Positions 23,450 through 33,397 of a stretch of 45,470 nucleotides of DNA are shown piece by piece. Position 1 is the first letter of the stretch, and each line of letters opens with the position of its first letter. Source of the stretch: JAITWN01 sp964388175 (GTDB taxonomy: Bacteria > Pseudomonadota > Gammaproteobacteria > SZUA-140); assembly GCA_964388175.1 (NCBI GenBank), contig CAYLYS010000010.1:1-45470 (forward strand), given 5' to 3'. The translations under genes were made by a program, and so were the position numbers. The notes under the pieces are model-generated. The model made no database searches and was not told the DNA's origin. It worked only from the letters and a program-made list of their open reading frames with translations.

Positions 23450-24043
23450 TCAGAGATAGATTGACAGGCCGAGGCTGACGTTGACGCCGCTTATCTCTAT
23501 TTCACTGCTCGCACTGTCGATGTCGACCGTAACAGATGCATAATCGATTGCGCCGTTCAGCGAGACGTAATCGTTGAAGAAGTAACTTATCCCGCCGCCG
23601 AAGCTGTACATGTAGCCGTCCGCAGAAGAGGTGCTGAAGAACGAACCTTTCTCTTCGAGCGAGGCATACCCGAAGGACCCGCGGAGAAACAGACTGGTAT
23701 TGTCGTTGAGGCTGAAGTTGAAACGTGCCGTCGGCCCGAACAGGTGCATCGTGGTTTCCATCGAATCACCTTCGAAGGATGTTTCTTCCGATTCGTAGGT
23801 CCAGCTGATGCCGATGCCGATGTTGTCAGCGATATAGTACAAACCGGTTAGTTCCAAGGTTGTAGTGTCGGTATCGAAGGTTTCCACGAAACCGCCGCCG
23901 CGCAGCTTGGTTTCGGACGACAGCACGGAAAGATCCAGGTTGCCGCCGAGTTCGAAGGTGCCCTGCGGTATGTCATGGGCATGACCGGCTGACGACAGGA
24001 TGAAGAGGCCGCCGGCAGCCATCGATAACAGAGTTTTATTCAT
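23450..24043 (-). CDS. Outer-membrane beta-barrel protein
   Basis: A 197-residue protein with a signal peptide (ending near SSAGHA) and a mature region of amphipathic strands: GTFELGGNLDLSVLSSE, TLELTGLYYIADNIGIGISW, HLFGPTARFNFSLNDNTSLF, YSFGGGISYFFNDYVSLNGA. It ends in GLSIYL. It fits an eight-stranded OmpW/OmpX-like small barrel. It begins 2 bases after the stop of a possible 77-residue gene and probably belongs to the same transcript as the TrpD-like gene. The role is unknown. Confidence 0.82.
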   Translation of the reverse strand: MNKTLLSMAAGGLFILSSAGHAHDIPQGTFELGGNLDLSVLSSETKLRGGGFVETFDTDTTTLELTGLYYIADNIGIGISWTYESEETSFEGDSMETTMHLFGPTARFNFSLNDNTSLFLRGSFGYASLEEKGSFFSTSSADGYMYSFGGGISYFFNDYVSLNGAIDYASVTVDIDSASSEIEISGVNVSLGLSIYL

Positions 24044-24045
24044 GC

Positions 24046-24279
24046 TTATTCTCTCTTGATGGTGGACTTGAATATTGCATCGACGATCGTGCCCGTCTTT
24101 TCGGTCGTAGACGGGTGTTTTTCTGGGGTCGCTGCTTTTTGGCTATCGGCGGAGCTGAGGCGTCCTTGATTTTCCACGACAGGAACGGTGCCGGGGTTTA
24201 TGTGGTTTTGGTCGACGGCTTTGATTGAATGTTGTTTCGCTCCCGGCGCTCGATCGGTGTTTTTTTTCCGGATCTTCAA
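24046..24279 (-). CDS. Possible 77-residue hydrophilic protein, TTG start
   Basis: The frame begins with a TTG that overlaps the stop of the TrpD-like gene (TTGA at 24279-24276), with AGGA just upstream, and ends 2 bases before the barrel gene. The product is Lys-, Thr- and Asn-rich (MKIRKKNTDRAPGAKQHSIK at the start, AIFKSTIKRE at the end), without signal peptide or membrane segment. No family is recognised. Exact fitting between two genes supports a real gene, but the region could also be a long leader for the barrel gene. Confidence 0.35.
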   Translation of the reverse strand: MKIRKKNTDRAPGAKQHSIKAVDQNHINPGTVPVVENQGRLSSADSQKAATPEKHPSTTEKTGTIVDAIFKSTIKRE

Positions 24280-25412
24280 TTTCCTGCTTGTCCGCTCAGG
24301 TGGGCAAGCGCCCGACCTGAATCCAGCGCTTCACGCACCGCATCGGCAGCGGTGCGCAGAGAATCGCAGCGGCCGAGATGCCACAGGCAGAGGGCGCCGG
24401 AAGAAACCAGCGCGTCGCGCGTCGGGCCATGTGCGCCACGCAGCGTGGCCAGCCCCGCTGCGGCGGCATCGCGGGCGGCAGCGGTGCCATCGAAGGGCGC
24501 TGCCACGTCTTCTTCTCCGCTGTTTCCCTGCAACGCCCTGGACGGTGCCGCGGGGCGCACGCTCTCTTCGATACCGAAGTCCGCGGGCAGCAGGGTGACT
24601 TCCTTTTCCTCTTCCTGGCCGGTGTAGCGGAACAGACGGCCGCTCTGGCGCAGCGAGGGTGTTACGCCGCCTTCAACCCCGCGCACGATCAGTGCGGAAT
24701 CGAAGCCGCTGGCGCGCGCGAGCAGGGCATAGATGCGCGGATAGGCCTTGTGCACGAACCCGGTGAGCAGGTGGGTGCGGCCACGGGCACGCACCGGACC
24801 GAGCAGGGTTTCGACGGTGGTGAGCGCGGGGCGCTTGACGATCAGCGTACGCAGGGCCGTGAGTGCGTGCAGCTTGGGGCAGAAGATGCTCTGGTCGAGA
24901 TAGGCCCAGCCGCGCGCCGGATCGGCGATGCGCGCGGCGGCTTCCCCGGGAGTCAGGTCCACCGCCAGGCCGGCGGCATGCAGCACCTGTCGCGTGGTGA
25001 CGCCGAATTTGGGTCCCATGCGTTCGACGCCGTGCGAGATTGCCGGCACGCTGCAGGCCGCCAGCACCGCCGGCAGGAAGGGCGAGGCGGGCAGGCTGCG
25101 GTTGAAGCCGTCGCAGGGGTCGGCGACGTCGACGAGTTCATCCACGTCCGCGGTGACGGTGTGCGTCGCATCGCGCAGCGCCTCGAGCACGCCGAGATAT
25201 TCCTCGTCGGTTTCGCGCTTCATGCGCAGGGCGATGAGGAAGATCGCCGATTGCACCGGATCGATATGGCCGTCGAGTATGGCCAGCATGCCCGCGCGCG
25301 CTTCTTCCCGTGAAATATCCTTCGACAGCTCGGGGCCGGTGGCGATGCGCTGGATGATGGAGCGCATCAGCGCCTGGGGATCTGCGGGTAATGCGGTCAC
25401 AGGCTGTGTCAT
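24276..25412 (-). CDS. TrpD-like glycosyltransferase family 3 protein (TrpD2/YbiB type)
   Basis: A 378-residue relative of anthranilate phosphoribosyltransferase. The helical N-terminal domain (LSREEA-like DISREEARAGMLAILDGHIDPVQSAIFLIALRMK) and the GPKFGVTTRQVLHAAGL and TLLGPVRAR segments place it in the family. The glycine-rich PRPP loop of true TrpD (GTGGD) is replaced by DPCDGFNRS, as in TrpD2/YbiB-like proteins, which bind nucleic acid and lack TrpD activity. No other trp gene is present. A late HLGRCDSLRTAADAVREALDSG tail is usual for the family. The ATG at 25412 starts the conserved part. A hairpin with a T-run lies in the leader. Not a tryptophan-pathway enzyme in my view. Confidence 0.82.
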   Translation of the reverse strand: MTQPVTALPADPQALMRSIIQRIATGPELSKDISREEARAGMLAILDGHIDPVQSAIFLIALRMKRETDEEYLGVLEALRDATHTVTADVDELVDVADPCDGFNRSLPASPFLPAVLAACSVPAISHGVERMGPKFGVTTRQVLHAAGLAVDLTPGEAAARIADPARGWAYLDQSIFCPKLHALTALRTLIVKRPALTTVETLLGPVRARGRTHLLTGFVHKAYPRIYALLARASGFDSALIVRGVEGGVTPSLRQSGRLFRYTGQEEEKEVTLLPADFGIEESVRPAAPSRALQGNSGEEDVAAPFDGTAAARDAAAAGLATLRGAHGPTRDALVSSGALCLWHLGRCDSLRTAADAVREALDSGRALAHLSGQAGN

Positions 25413-25444
25413 CGTCGTGGCTCTCGTCAAAGGGACCGTACATG

Positions 25445-25488
25445 AAAAGGGCGGGGCCTTCTTGCGGACATAAAGCCCGGCCCCTTTG
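25445..25488 (-). terminator. Possible attenuator hairpin in the leader of the TrpD-like gene
   Basis: On the minus strand AAAGGG and CCCTTT (25487-25482 and 25451-25446), plus GGGC with GCCC inside, form a stem followed by TTTT. A TATCAT -10-like hexamer (25501-25496) would start the RNA at about 25489, so the hairpin forms at the 5' end, 33 bases before the ATG at 25412. The stem has an internal mismatch. Confidence 0.35.
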
Positions 25489-25626
25489 ACCAGCGATGAT
25501 ACACAAGCGGGCGCAGCGATGGCAGGTGATGCGCCCGGCGCGCGTCCTGAGCGCCGAAGCGTGCGGCGCTTGCCGGCCTCTTTGCTACAATGCGCTGTGT
25601 TTTCGCAGCATCGGCAGGAGACAGGC

Positions 25627-26517
25627 ATGAATGAACAGCAGCGCGTGCTGGACCGCATCGAGCGCTTCATCGATCGCATCGAGGCCATCATCGTGCCGGA
25701 CACGACGGCGGTCGACTGGCAGGCGCACGCCTTTCGCTGGCGGCGCGGTTATGCCGGCGGTCATCTGCAGGGCGTTGCCCATCCCCACCGCATCCGCCTC
25801 GCCGATCTGCACAACATCGAACATCAGAAGGCCGAGCTCGAACGCAATACACTCCAGTTCGTCGCCGGCCTGCCGGCCAACAACGCGCTGCTGTGGGGTT
25901 CGCGCGGCACCGGCAAGTCTTCGCTGATCAAGGCGCTGCTGACCGAATACGCCGACCGCGGCCTGCGCCTGATCGAGGTCGATCCGCACCAGCTCACCGA
26001 TCTGCCCGACATCGTCGAACGGGTGCGCGCGCGGCCGGAGCGTTTCATCGTGTTCTGCGACGACCTTTCCTTCGAGGCCGATGACGCCAGTTACAAGGCG
26101 CTCAAGGCCGTGCTCGACGGTTCGGTCGCCGGCGCGGCGGACAATGTGCTCATCTACGCCACTTCGAACCGCCGTCATCTGCTGCCCGAATATCTCAGCG
26201 AGAACCGCGAGGCGCGCAACGTCGACGGCGAGATCCATCACGGCGAGGCGGTGGAGGAGAAGATCTCGCTGTCGGAGCGTTTTGGGCTGTGGCTGTCGTT
26301 CTATCCCTTCAGTCAGGATGATTATCTGGAAATCTGCTTCGGCTGGCTGCGCGCGCTGGGCGCTTCGCTCGACGATGCCGAGACGATCCGCGCCGAAGCC
26401 CTGCGTTACGCGCTCGGCCGCGGTTCGCGCAGCGGCCGCGTCGCCTGGCAGTTCGCACGCGACTGGGCCGGGCGGCAGGGCCTGCTGCGGCTACCTGATG
26501 TGCCGTCGGCGGATTGA
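25627..26517 (+). CDS. DUF815-family P-loop ATPase
   Basis: A 296-residue AAA-type ATPase of the DUF815 family. The Walker A motif is LLWGSRGTGKSSLIKALL and the Walker B region FIVFCDDLSF. A sensor-like ATSNRRHLLPEYLSEN follows, with YPFSQDDYLEI and a C-terminal GRVAWQFARDWAGR helix. Members are widespread in Proteobacteria, and their function is not settled. The ATG at 25627 has GGAG 8 bases upstream; longer frames back to 25486 are not conserved in style. It is divergent from the TrpD-like gene and followed after 176 bases by a separately controlled COG0523 GTPase. Confidence 0.9.
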   Translation: MNEQQRVLDRIERFIDRIEAIIVPDTTAVDWQAHAFRWRRGYAGGHLQGVAHPHRIRLADLHNIEHQKAELERNTLQFVAGLPANNALLWGSRGTGKSSLIKALLTEYADRGLRLIEVDPHQLTDLPDIVERVRARPERFIVFCDDLSFEADDASYKALKAVLDGSVAGAADNVLIYATSNRRHLLPEYLSENREARNVDGEIHHGEAVEEKISLSERFGLWLSFYPFSQDDYLEICFGWLRALGASLDDAETIRAEALRYALGRGSRSGRVAWQFARDWAGRQGLLRLPDVPSAD

Positions 26518-26628
26518 GCGCTGGCGGTACGCTGCCGCTCATCCCGTTCATCGGAAATAATTCCCAGTATATTCAAGTGGATGTGGCTGCGTAGTGGGTT
26601 TGCTGCGGCGTCGATACGTCGGCTTTTC

Positions 26629-26657
26629 TTGATATATGCAACTAAGTTGCATATATT
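26629..26657 (+). promoter_or_regulatory. Strong sigma-70 promoter filled by a 25-bp perfect palindrome
   Basis: TTGATA (26629-26634), 17 bases, then TATATT (26652-26657). The palindrome has arms ATATATGCAACT (26632-26643) and AGTTGCATATAT (26645-26656) around one base. It covers nearly the whole promoter, so the bound factor must be a repressor. Its outer form ATG...CAT resembles Zur-type boxes, and a 17-base core is 14/17 identical to a site before the second COG0523 gene (37320-37336). Confidence 0.75.
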
Positions 26658-26693
26658 TCTCCGGCCTTCGCTCATCTCGCTGCAGGAGTTTCC

Positions 26694-27953
<1,260 letters not shown>

Positions 27954-28007
27954 TCCGGCCGGGATCCAGTCGGAATCTGGCCGGGATCTGGTCGGGAAGG
28001 CAGGCAT

Positions 28008-28039
28008 AAAAAAGCCCTGGACGCTTGCGCGCCCAGGGC
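28008..28039 (-). terminator. Rho-independent terminator of the siderophore receptor gene
   Basis: On the minus strand CCAGGGC... the stem pairs 28033-28039 with 28014-28020 (GCCCTGG on the plus strand) around a 12-base loop, followed by TTTTTT (28013-28008). It lies 15 bases after the receptor stop. Confidence 0.85.
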
Positions 28040-28053
28040 CTGGAAGAAACGAA

Positions 28054-30404
28054 TCAGAACTTCAGATCCGCAGTCAGCAGGTACGAACGCGGCGAGCCGA
28101 GGAAGACGCGCTGTGCCGGCCAGTTGGTCGAAGTGGCATAGAGCTCGTCGGTGATGTTGTCGATGTTCAGACGCAGCACCAGGCTGGGATTGACGGCATA
28201 GGACGCCATGGCGTTCAGCACCGTATAGCTGGGCAGTTTGCCATACGCACCGTTGGGGATGATGCGGTCGGCATCGTCCGGGCGGCCTGCCCATGNNNNN
28301 NNNNNTCCACATACTGGATACCGCCACCGAGAGTCAGACCGGAGCGGAAGCTGTAGGTGGTCCACACGTTGGCGGTGACCTGTGGCGTGAAGGCCAGCTC
28401 ATCGCCGCGGGTCGAGGTGAAAGTGCCAAACTCCGTGCTGAAGTCGTTCGTCAAACCGGCGTTCCTGCGCCGCTCGTCGAGCAGGGCGCTGTGTTTGCGC
28501 TCGCTATCCAGGAACAGGATGCCGCCGTAGGCCGCCCAGGCATCGCTGATCCGTCCCGAAGCACTCAGCTCGATACCCTGGACGATCTGCTTGCCGTAGC
28601 CTTGCAGTACGACCGGTGCGCCATTGGTGCCGCCGGCGCCAGGGTTGTCGGCGCCGGTGATGGCGACGTTCCTGCGCTCGGTGCGGAAGACTGCGACAGC
28701 GGTATGGAGCCGCTCATCGAAGAAGTTCCACTTGGCGCCGAGTTCGTAGTTGATCGCCTCCTGCGTCTTGGCCTCCTCGTTGTTCTGTCCGACCAGTCCG
28801 GGGAAGGCGTTGTCGCCGGTGCGCGAGATGTCGGGATTGGAGAGATACGATCCCGGCGGGAGGGTGGACATGCCGACCGCGCCGTAGATGCTGCCCGCCT
28901 TGCTCGGCTTGAATACCAGGCCGAGCTTGCCACTCAGTGTGGTGTCGTCGGCCTCGTAGCCGTCCGGACCCTGCGGGGCGTCGGTGGCGATGACCCTGCT
29001 GTCGATGCTGACGTCATAGCGTTCGCCGCGCAGACCGCCGGTGAGCTGCCAGCGCTCGCTGAGCTCGATGGTGTCGTAGGCATAGAGCGCGACGGTGTCG
29101 ATCGTGACCTCGCTGTCCTGCGTTGCTGCCACGTTCGGCACGCCAGCGAAGCGGTACGGATCCGGGTTGGCGATGTCGGTATTGCCCGGATTGGCGGTAC
29201 CGAAGCGCAGCGAATCCGAGGTCTCGCGCGAGAATTCCAGGCCGAAAGAGACGGTGTGCTGCAGCGCGCCGGTGTTGAAGCGGGCGAGCAGATTGGTCAG
29301 GTTCGAGACCGAGGTATTCTCGCGATCGTAGAACTGTGTCTGCGTGACGACGTCCCCGGTGCCGCCATCCCGCTGGGCGATAACGGTGAAGCGGGAATCG
29401 CGCTGCGTCTTGGTCCAGCGCGTCTGGTTGCTGAGCGAGAAGGTGGACGAGAAATCATGCTCGATGCGCGCCAGTACGGTATGGGATTCGGTGTCGTCGT
29501 AGTCCGAGACCAAGCCGTAGAAGTTGTCGCGGTCGTCCTCGTCGGTGCTGGCATCGTAACGTATCATGTCCTTGATGAAGGCCGCCGGGATACCCCAGTC
29601 GGGCAGATCGTTCTGCTCCAGGTACTGATAGGAGAGGATGACCCGCGTCGGCGAATCCAGGCCGAAAGCGATCGAGGGCGCGACGCCGAGGGTGTTCTGT
29701 TCAGCCAACTGGCGTCCGGCCACGCCGCCTTCCTGCATCATCAGGTTCAGGCGCGCCGCGGTGCCGGTCGAGAGCCGCTGGTTGAGATCGAGCGCGGTGC
29801 GCAGGCGGTGCTCGGAATCGTATTCGTCGAAACCGAAGCCGATGGAGGCGCGATATTCGTCTTCGAGCTTGGGCGCCTTGGTGACGATGTTGATGTAGCC
29901 GCCGAGGCCGCCGCGGCCGTTGTCCGCAGCCGGACCCTTGGCGACTTCCACCTGCTCGATGTTGAAGACGTCGCGGCGATAATTGCCGGAATCGCGCGCA
30001 CCGTCGATGAAGATGCTGCCGCTGGTGTCGAAGCCACGCAGGCTGAAATTGTTGTTGTTGGTCGAGAAGCCGTTCTCGCCGGCGCTGAAGCTGATGCCGG
30101 GGGTGTTGCGCAGCACGTCGGTGAGATTCTGTGCGCCCTGCTGGGAGAAGAGATCCTGTGGAATCACCTGCAGGGTCTGCGGCGTATCGGTCAGTGCGGC
30201 GGTAAACTTCGGCGAGCTGATCTGTCCGCCGGGCTGGTCGGGCGCGCCTCTGACGAACAGCGAACCCAGGGTGACGACATCGTCTTCTTCTTGTGCCTGG
30301 ACCGCCGGCAGGGCGGCGAAGGTGGTGCCGGCGCACAGGATGGCGGCGGCTATGGGCCTGAGTCGAAACCTGGATGCAGGTGTCTGATGGTGCTTGGTGC
30401 TCAT
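28054..30404 (-). CDS. TonB-dependent siderophore receptor (Fiu/PiuA-like), interrupted by assembly gap
   Basis: An outer-membrane receptor of roughly 780 residues for catecholate-type siderophores. The signal peptide ends near LPAVQAQ. The plug has DTPQTLQVIPQDLFSQQGAQ, LRNTPGISFSAGENG, FSLRGFDTSGSIFIDGARD and VEVAKGPAADNGRGGLGGYINI, as in Fiu/PiuA-like proteins. The barrel ends with NITDELYATSTNW and a terminal Phe (LLTADLKF). Ten N bases at 28296-28305 split the frame between GGGIQYV and WAGRPDDADR. The frames on the two sides fit only if the real gap length is 2, 5, 8 and so on, so this is one intact gene with a placeholder gap. GGGGGAG precedes the ATG at 30404. It is divergent from piuC with a Fur-like box between. 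Confidence 0.92.
28296..28305. other. Assembly gap (ten N)
   Basis: Ten unknown bases within the siderophore receptor gene. As written they break the reading frame. The length is probably an arbitrary placeholder. Confidence 0.99.
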
Positions 30405-30490
30405 TGGGATCTCCCCCCTCTATAGTTTTTAGTGGATGCTTCTTGCCGTTATGAAAGTTCTCTCCTTGAAAAAAGACGTAAAAAGCGAAT

Positions 30491-30509
30491 AATAATGATT
30501 CCTATTACA
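30491..30509. promoter_or_regulatory. Fur-like box between receptor and piuC
   Basis: The minus-strand 19-mer TGTAATAGGAATCATTATT matches the Fur consensus at 13 of 19 positions, with a perfect right half (AATCATTAT). It sits 87 bases before the receptor start and 86 before the piuC start, placed to control both. Confidence 0.6.
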
Positions 30510-30594
30510 TGTGGCAACAAATAACGAAAACTATTCTCACTGGCGCGCAGCGTTTATTCTTGCCGCTGACGAGGATTCTCAGAGGCACAACGCC

Positions 30595-31275
30595 ATGATG
30601 CAGACCATCCCGGAGGTGCTGAACGCAGAACAGCTGCGCCAGTGTCGCGAGGCGCTGATGCAGGCACAGTGGTCCGACGGGCGCCTCACCGCCGGGCACA
30701 TGGCGGTCAAGGCGAAGAACAATCTGCAACTGGCGCAGGACGATCCCGTGGCGCGCCAGATCGGGGACTTCATCCTCGATCAGCTGAGCAGGAATCCGCG
30801 CTTCATCGCTGCGGCGCTGCCGCTGAAGGTGCTGCCGCCGCGCTTCAACCGCTACGAAGGGGGCGGAAATTACGGCAATCATGTCGATAACGCCATCCTC
30901 AGTGTTCCCGGCACGCCGCATCGCGTGCGCACCGATATATCAGCCACGCTGTTTTTCAGCGCGCCGGAGGAATACGACGGCGGTGAGCTGATCATCGAAG
31001 ACACTTACGGCACACACAGCGTCAAATTGCCGGCGGGGCACATGGTGCTCTATCCCGGCACCAGCCTGCACCGGGTGACGCCGGTGACGCGCGGCGCGCG
31101 CTACGCGGCATTTTTCTGGATACAGAGCATGGTGCGCGAGGACAGCGAGCGCGCGCTGCTGTTCAATCTGGACAATGCCATCCAGCGTCTGACCGAAGCT
31201 CAGCCCGATCAGCCCGCGCTGGCCGATCTCGTCGGCGTGTATCACAACCTGCTGCGCAAATGGGCGCAGACCTGA
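30595..31275 (+). CDS. piuC: PKHD-type Fe(II)/2-oxoglutarate dioxygenase (YbiX/PiuC)
   Basis: A 226-residue dioxygenase regularly encoded beside Fiu/PiuA receptors. The iron ligands are His96, Asp98 (NHVDNA) and His159 (SLHRVTPV), and Arg169 should bind 2-oxoglutarate. These numbers coincide with those of E. coli YbiX when the ATG at 30595 is used, which decides the start over a longer frame from 30511. C-terminal DNAIQRL and VYHNLLRKWAQ also match the family. It is thought to act in siderophore use under iron limitation, but the substrate is unknown. It is divergent from the receptor with a Fur-like box between, and cotranscribed with the hydroxy-acid oxidase that follows after 10 bases. Confidence 0.93.
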   Translation: MMQTIPEVLNAEQLRQCREALMQAQWSDGRLTAGHMAVKAKNNLQLAQDDPVARQIGDFILDQLSRNPRFIAAALPLKVLPPRFNRYEGGGNYGNHVDNAILSVPGTPHRVRTDISATLFFSAPEEYDGGELIIEDTYGTHSVKLPAGHMVLYPGTSLHRVTPVTRGARYAAFFWIQSMVREDSERALLFNLDNAIQRLTEAQPDQPALADLVGVYHNLLRKWAQT

Positions 31276-31285
31276 GCATGCGACG

Positions 31286-32443
31286 ATGAATGGCACAGCC
31301 AATCTTCCGGCCGAACCATTGCAGCAGATTCCGGCGGACGTGGTCGCGGTCGCGGACTATGAGCGGCTGGCCCCGCATTTCATGAGCGAGCCGGCCGCCG
31401 CCTATCTGCTCGGCGGCGCCGCCGACGAGTTCACGCTGCGCGACAACTGCGCCGCTTTCCAGCGTCTGCGCCTGCGCAGCCGCGTGCTGCGCGAGCTCGC
31501 CGGCGGCGATACGCGCCTGAACCTGTTCGGCCACGATTACGACTATCCCATCCTGCTCGCACCCGTCGCCTATCAGAAGCTGCTGCATGCGCAGGGTGAG
31601 CTCGCCACCGCCATGGGTGCGGCCGCGGTCGGCGCCGGCATGGTCGTCAGCACGCAGGCCAGCGTGGCGCTGGAGGATGTCGCGCGCGGCGCGCGCGCGC
31701 CACTGTGGTTTCAGCTTTACCCGCAGCCCGACCGCGATTTCACGCGAGAACTGGTCAAGCGCGTCGAACTGGCGGGTTACCGAGCCATCGTGCTGACGGC
31801 GGATGCGCCCATCTCCGGCGTGCGCAACCGCGAGCAGCGCGCCGGTTTCGCTATGCCGCCGGGTGTGGAAGCGGTCAATCTGCGCGGCGCGCGTGCGATG
31901 CCTGCGCAGCGCGCCGGCGCGGGCGAAAGCGCGGTATTCGGCACCGCGCTGCTCGATGTCGCGCCGACCTGGAAGGATCTGCAGTGGCTGCTGTCGGCGA
32001 CGCGCCTGCCGGTGCTGGTGAAAGGCATCCTGGCGGCGGAAGACGCCGCGCTCGCCATCGAAATGGGCGCCGCCGGCATCATCGTCTCCAATCACGGCGG
32101 GCGTACGCTCGACACCCTGCCGGCGACCATCGACGCGCTGCCCGCGGTGGCGGCGGCAGTGGCGGGGCGTGTGCCGCTGCTGATGGATGGCGGCATCCGC
32201 CGCGGCACCGATGTGCTCAAGGCGCTGGCGCTCGGCGCCGACGCCGTGCTCGTCGGTCGTCCCTACGCATTCGGCCTCGCCGTTGCCGGTGCGCTCGGCG
32301 TCGCCCACGTGCTGCATATCCTGCGGACGGAGTTCGAGGCGGCGATGGCGCTGGCCGGGTGCCGGACGCTGGGTGATATCGGGAAGGAAGTGATCTTCGG
32401 GCATGCAGGTGCATGCCGCTGCGATCTGTCTGCCCTGCGGTGA
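31286..32443 (+). CDS. FMN-dependent alpha-hydroxy-acid oxidase/dehydrogenase
   Basis: A 385-residue (beta/alpha)8-barrel flavoenzyme that oxidises 2-hydroxy acids such as lactate, glycolate or mandelate to keto acids. FMN and substrate motifs are LLAPVAYQKL, STQASVALEDV, WFQLYPQPDRD, the catalytic-histidine motif SNHGGRTLDTLP, and DGGIRRGTDVLKALALGADAVLVGRP. The C-terminal extension (VIFGHAGACRCDLSALR) is Cys-containing. It starts 10 bases after piuC and so probably follows iron control. Its role there may be breakdown or recycling of a hydroxycarboxylate linked to siderophore use; this is inference. Confidence 0.92.
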   Translation: MNGTANLPAEPLQQIPADVVAVADYERLAPHFMSEPAAAYLLGGAADEFTLRDNCAAFQRLRLRSRVLRELAGGDTRLNLFGHDYDYPILLAPVAYQKLLHAQGELATAMGAAAVGAGMVVSTQASVALEDVARGARAPLWFQLYPQPDRDFTRELVKRVELAGYRAIVLTADAPISGVRNREQRAGFAMPPGVEAVNLRGARAMPAQRAGAGESAVFGTALLDVAPTWKDLQWLLSATRLPVLVKGILAAEDAALAIEMGAAGIIVSNHGGRTLDTLPATIDALPAVAAAVAGRVPLLMDGGIRRGTDVLKALALGADAVLVGRPYAFGLAVAGALGVAHVLHILRTEFEAAMALAGCRTLGDIGKEVIFGHAGACRCDLSALR

Positions 32444-32556
32444 CAAACGGAGCCTGGTCCGGATCACGAGGCAGAGATATCGATGAATCGATGGCGGGCT
32501 AAGCTTCTTTGCTTTTCAGGACGGCGGCATCTGTCCCACGGTTCATGGCAGGCTGG

Positions 32557-33309
32557 CTAGCGGCGAGGTCTCAGCGACTTGAAGATCATCCTCAAGCCCT
32601 GCTTGAAGCTTGGTGTGCCAAATTTTTTGAAATAGCCGTTGTAGAGTTCGGGATGCACGCAATCCATGAATGCGATCTCGACCAGCGGCGAGTATCCGCT
32701 GGCATGCAGGACATCCTGCAGGGGACAGCTTTCCTTGATGTAAAGGAAGGTGTTCTGTCGATACCAGAAGCAGACACGCTGGTCTCCCCATAAATGCGGG
32801 CGAAAGAAATCATAGGGTACGAACCCGCGCTCGCGGAAGAGCCCGGCCCAGTAGCTGTGAGGCCGTTCGTTGATGTGATTCTTGCCGCCTTGGCCGGTAA
32901 ATGCTGCGCCAAACATGATGACATCAGCCAGGCTGGTCAGGGATTCGATGAAAACCGGGGCGCTTGCGGGTTCGAGATGTTCGGCAACCTCGAGTGACAT
33001 CGCGAGATCCAGTTTTCTGCCATCCGGCGAGCGTACGGCTTGATTCAGGTCGGCAGCGATGAACTCGATCGTATCATCAACGAGATTTTCACTGGAATTC
33101 CAGTGGCCATCGAAACCGATCAGCCGGTTAGTGCCTGCTTCCCTGAACGCCTTGAGCCATGTGCCGCGGCCGCAACCGATATCGGCCACACTGGCCGGCT
33201 GGAATAATCCCGCCAGATGCCGCGCATAGATGGTTGCGCTTTTGTAGGAGTCGCCCATCTGTCCTTCGTAGAAGGAATTTCCATAAATCTGACCGAGATT
33301 GCTGCTCAT
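32557..33309 (-). CDS. SAM-dependent methyltransferase (class I)
   Basis: A 250-residue cytoplasmic protein with motif I VADIGCGRGTWLKAF, an acidic second strand LIGFDGHW, and LDLAMSLEVAEHLEP (motif post II/III), as in methyltransferases of glycan or lipid modification. The region FRERGFVPYDFFRPHLWGDQRVCFWYRQNTF is typical of FkbM/SAM methyltransferases found in capsule and O-antigen clusters. The ATG at 33309 starts the conserved part; only a weak ribosome-binding site is visible. It is divergent from the GT7 glycosyltransferase, and the two may act on the same glycan. Confidence 0.85.
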   Translation of the reverse strand: MSSNLGQIYGNSFYEGQMGDSYKSATIYARHLAGLFQPASVADIGCGRGTWLKAFREAGTNRLIGFDGHWNSSENLVDDTIEFIAADLNQAVRSPDGRKLDLAMSLEVAEHLEPASAPVFIESLTSLADVIMFGAAFTGQGGKNHINERPHSYWAGLFRERGFVPYDFFRPHLWGDQRVCFWYRQNTFLYIKESCPLQDVLHASGYSPLVEIAFMDCVHPELYNGYFKKFGTPSFKQGLRMIFKSLRPRR

Positions 33310-33397
33310 TGGAAAGTTTCTGCGCGCTGGTCGGGTCTGCTGGAAGGACGGTGGGGATGCTATCATTTGCCCGGCTAACTTTCCAGAATGGGGCGGT

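Noticed and set aside
24276..25703. Longer form (475 codons) of the TrpD-like gene
   Set aside because: The extra N-terminal part crosses the leader hairpin and is not like the family; the ATG at 25412 starts the conserved region.
27957..27993. Imperfect direct repeat GGCCGGGATC[C/T][A/G]GTC, period 22
   Set aside because: Only two short copies between a stop codon and a terminator; no evident function.
28293..30425. 710-codon plus-strand frame
   Set aside because: Antisense to the siderophore receptor gene, running through the N gap.
32400..32417. Perfect palindrome GGCATGCA, GG, TGCATGCC
   Set aside because: It lies inside the end of the hydroxy-acid oxidase coding sequence and is explained by the Gly-His-Ala-Gly-Ala-Cys codons; no regulatory context.
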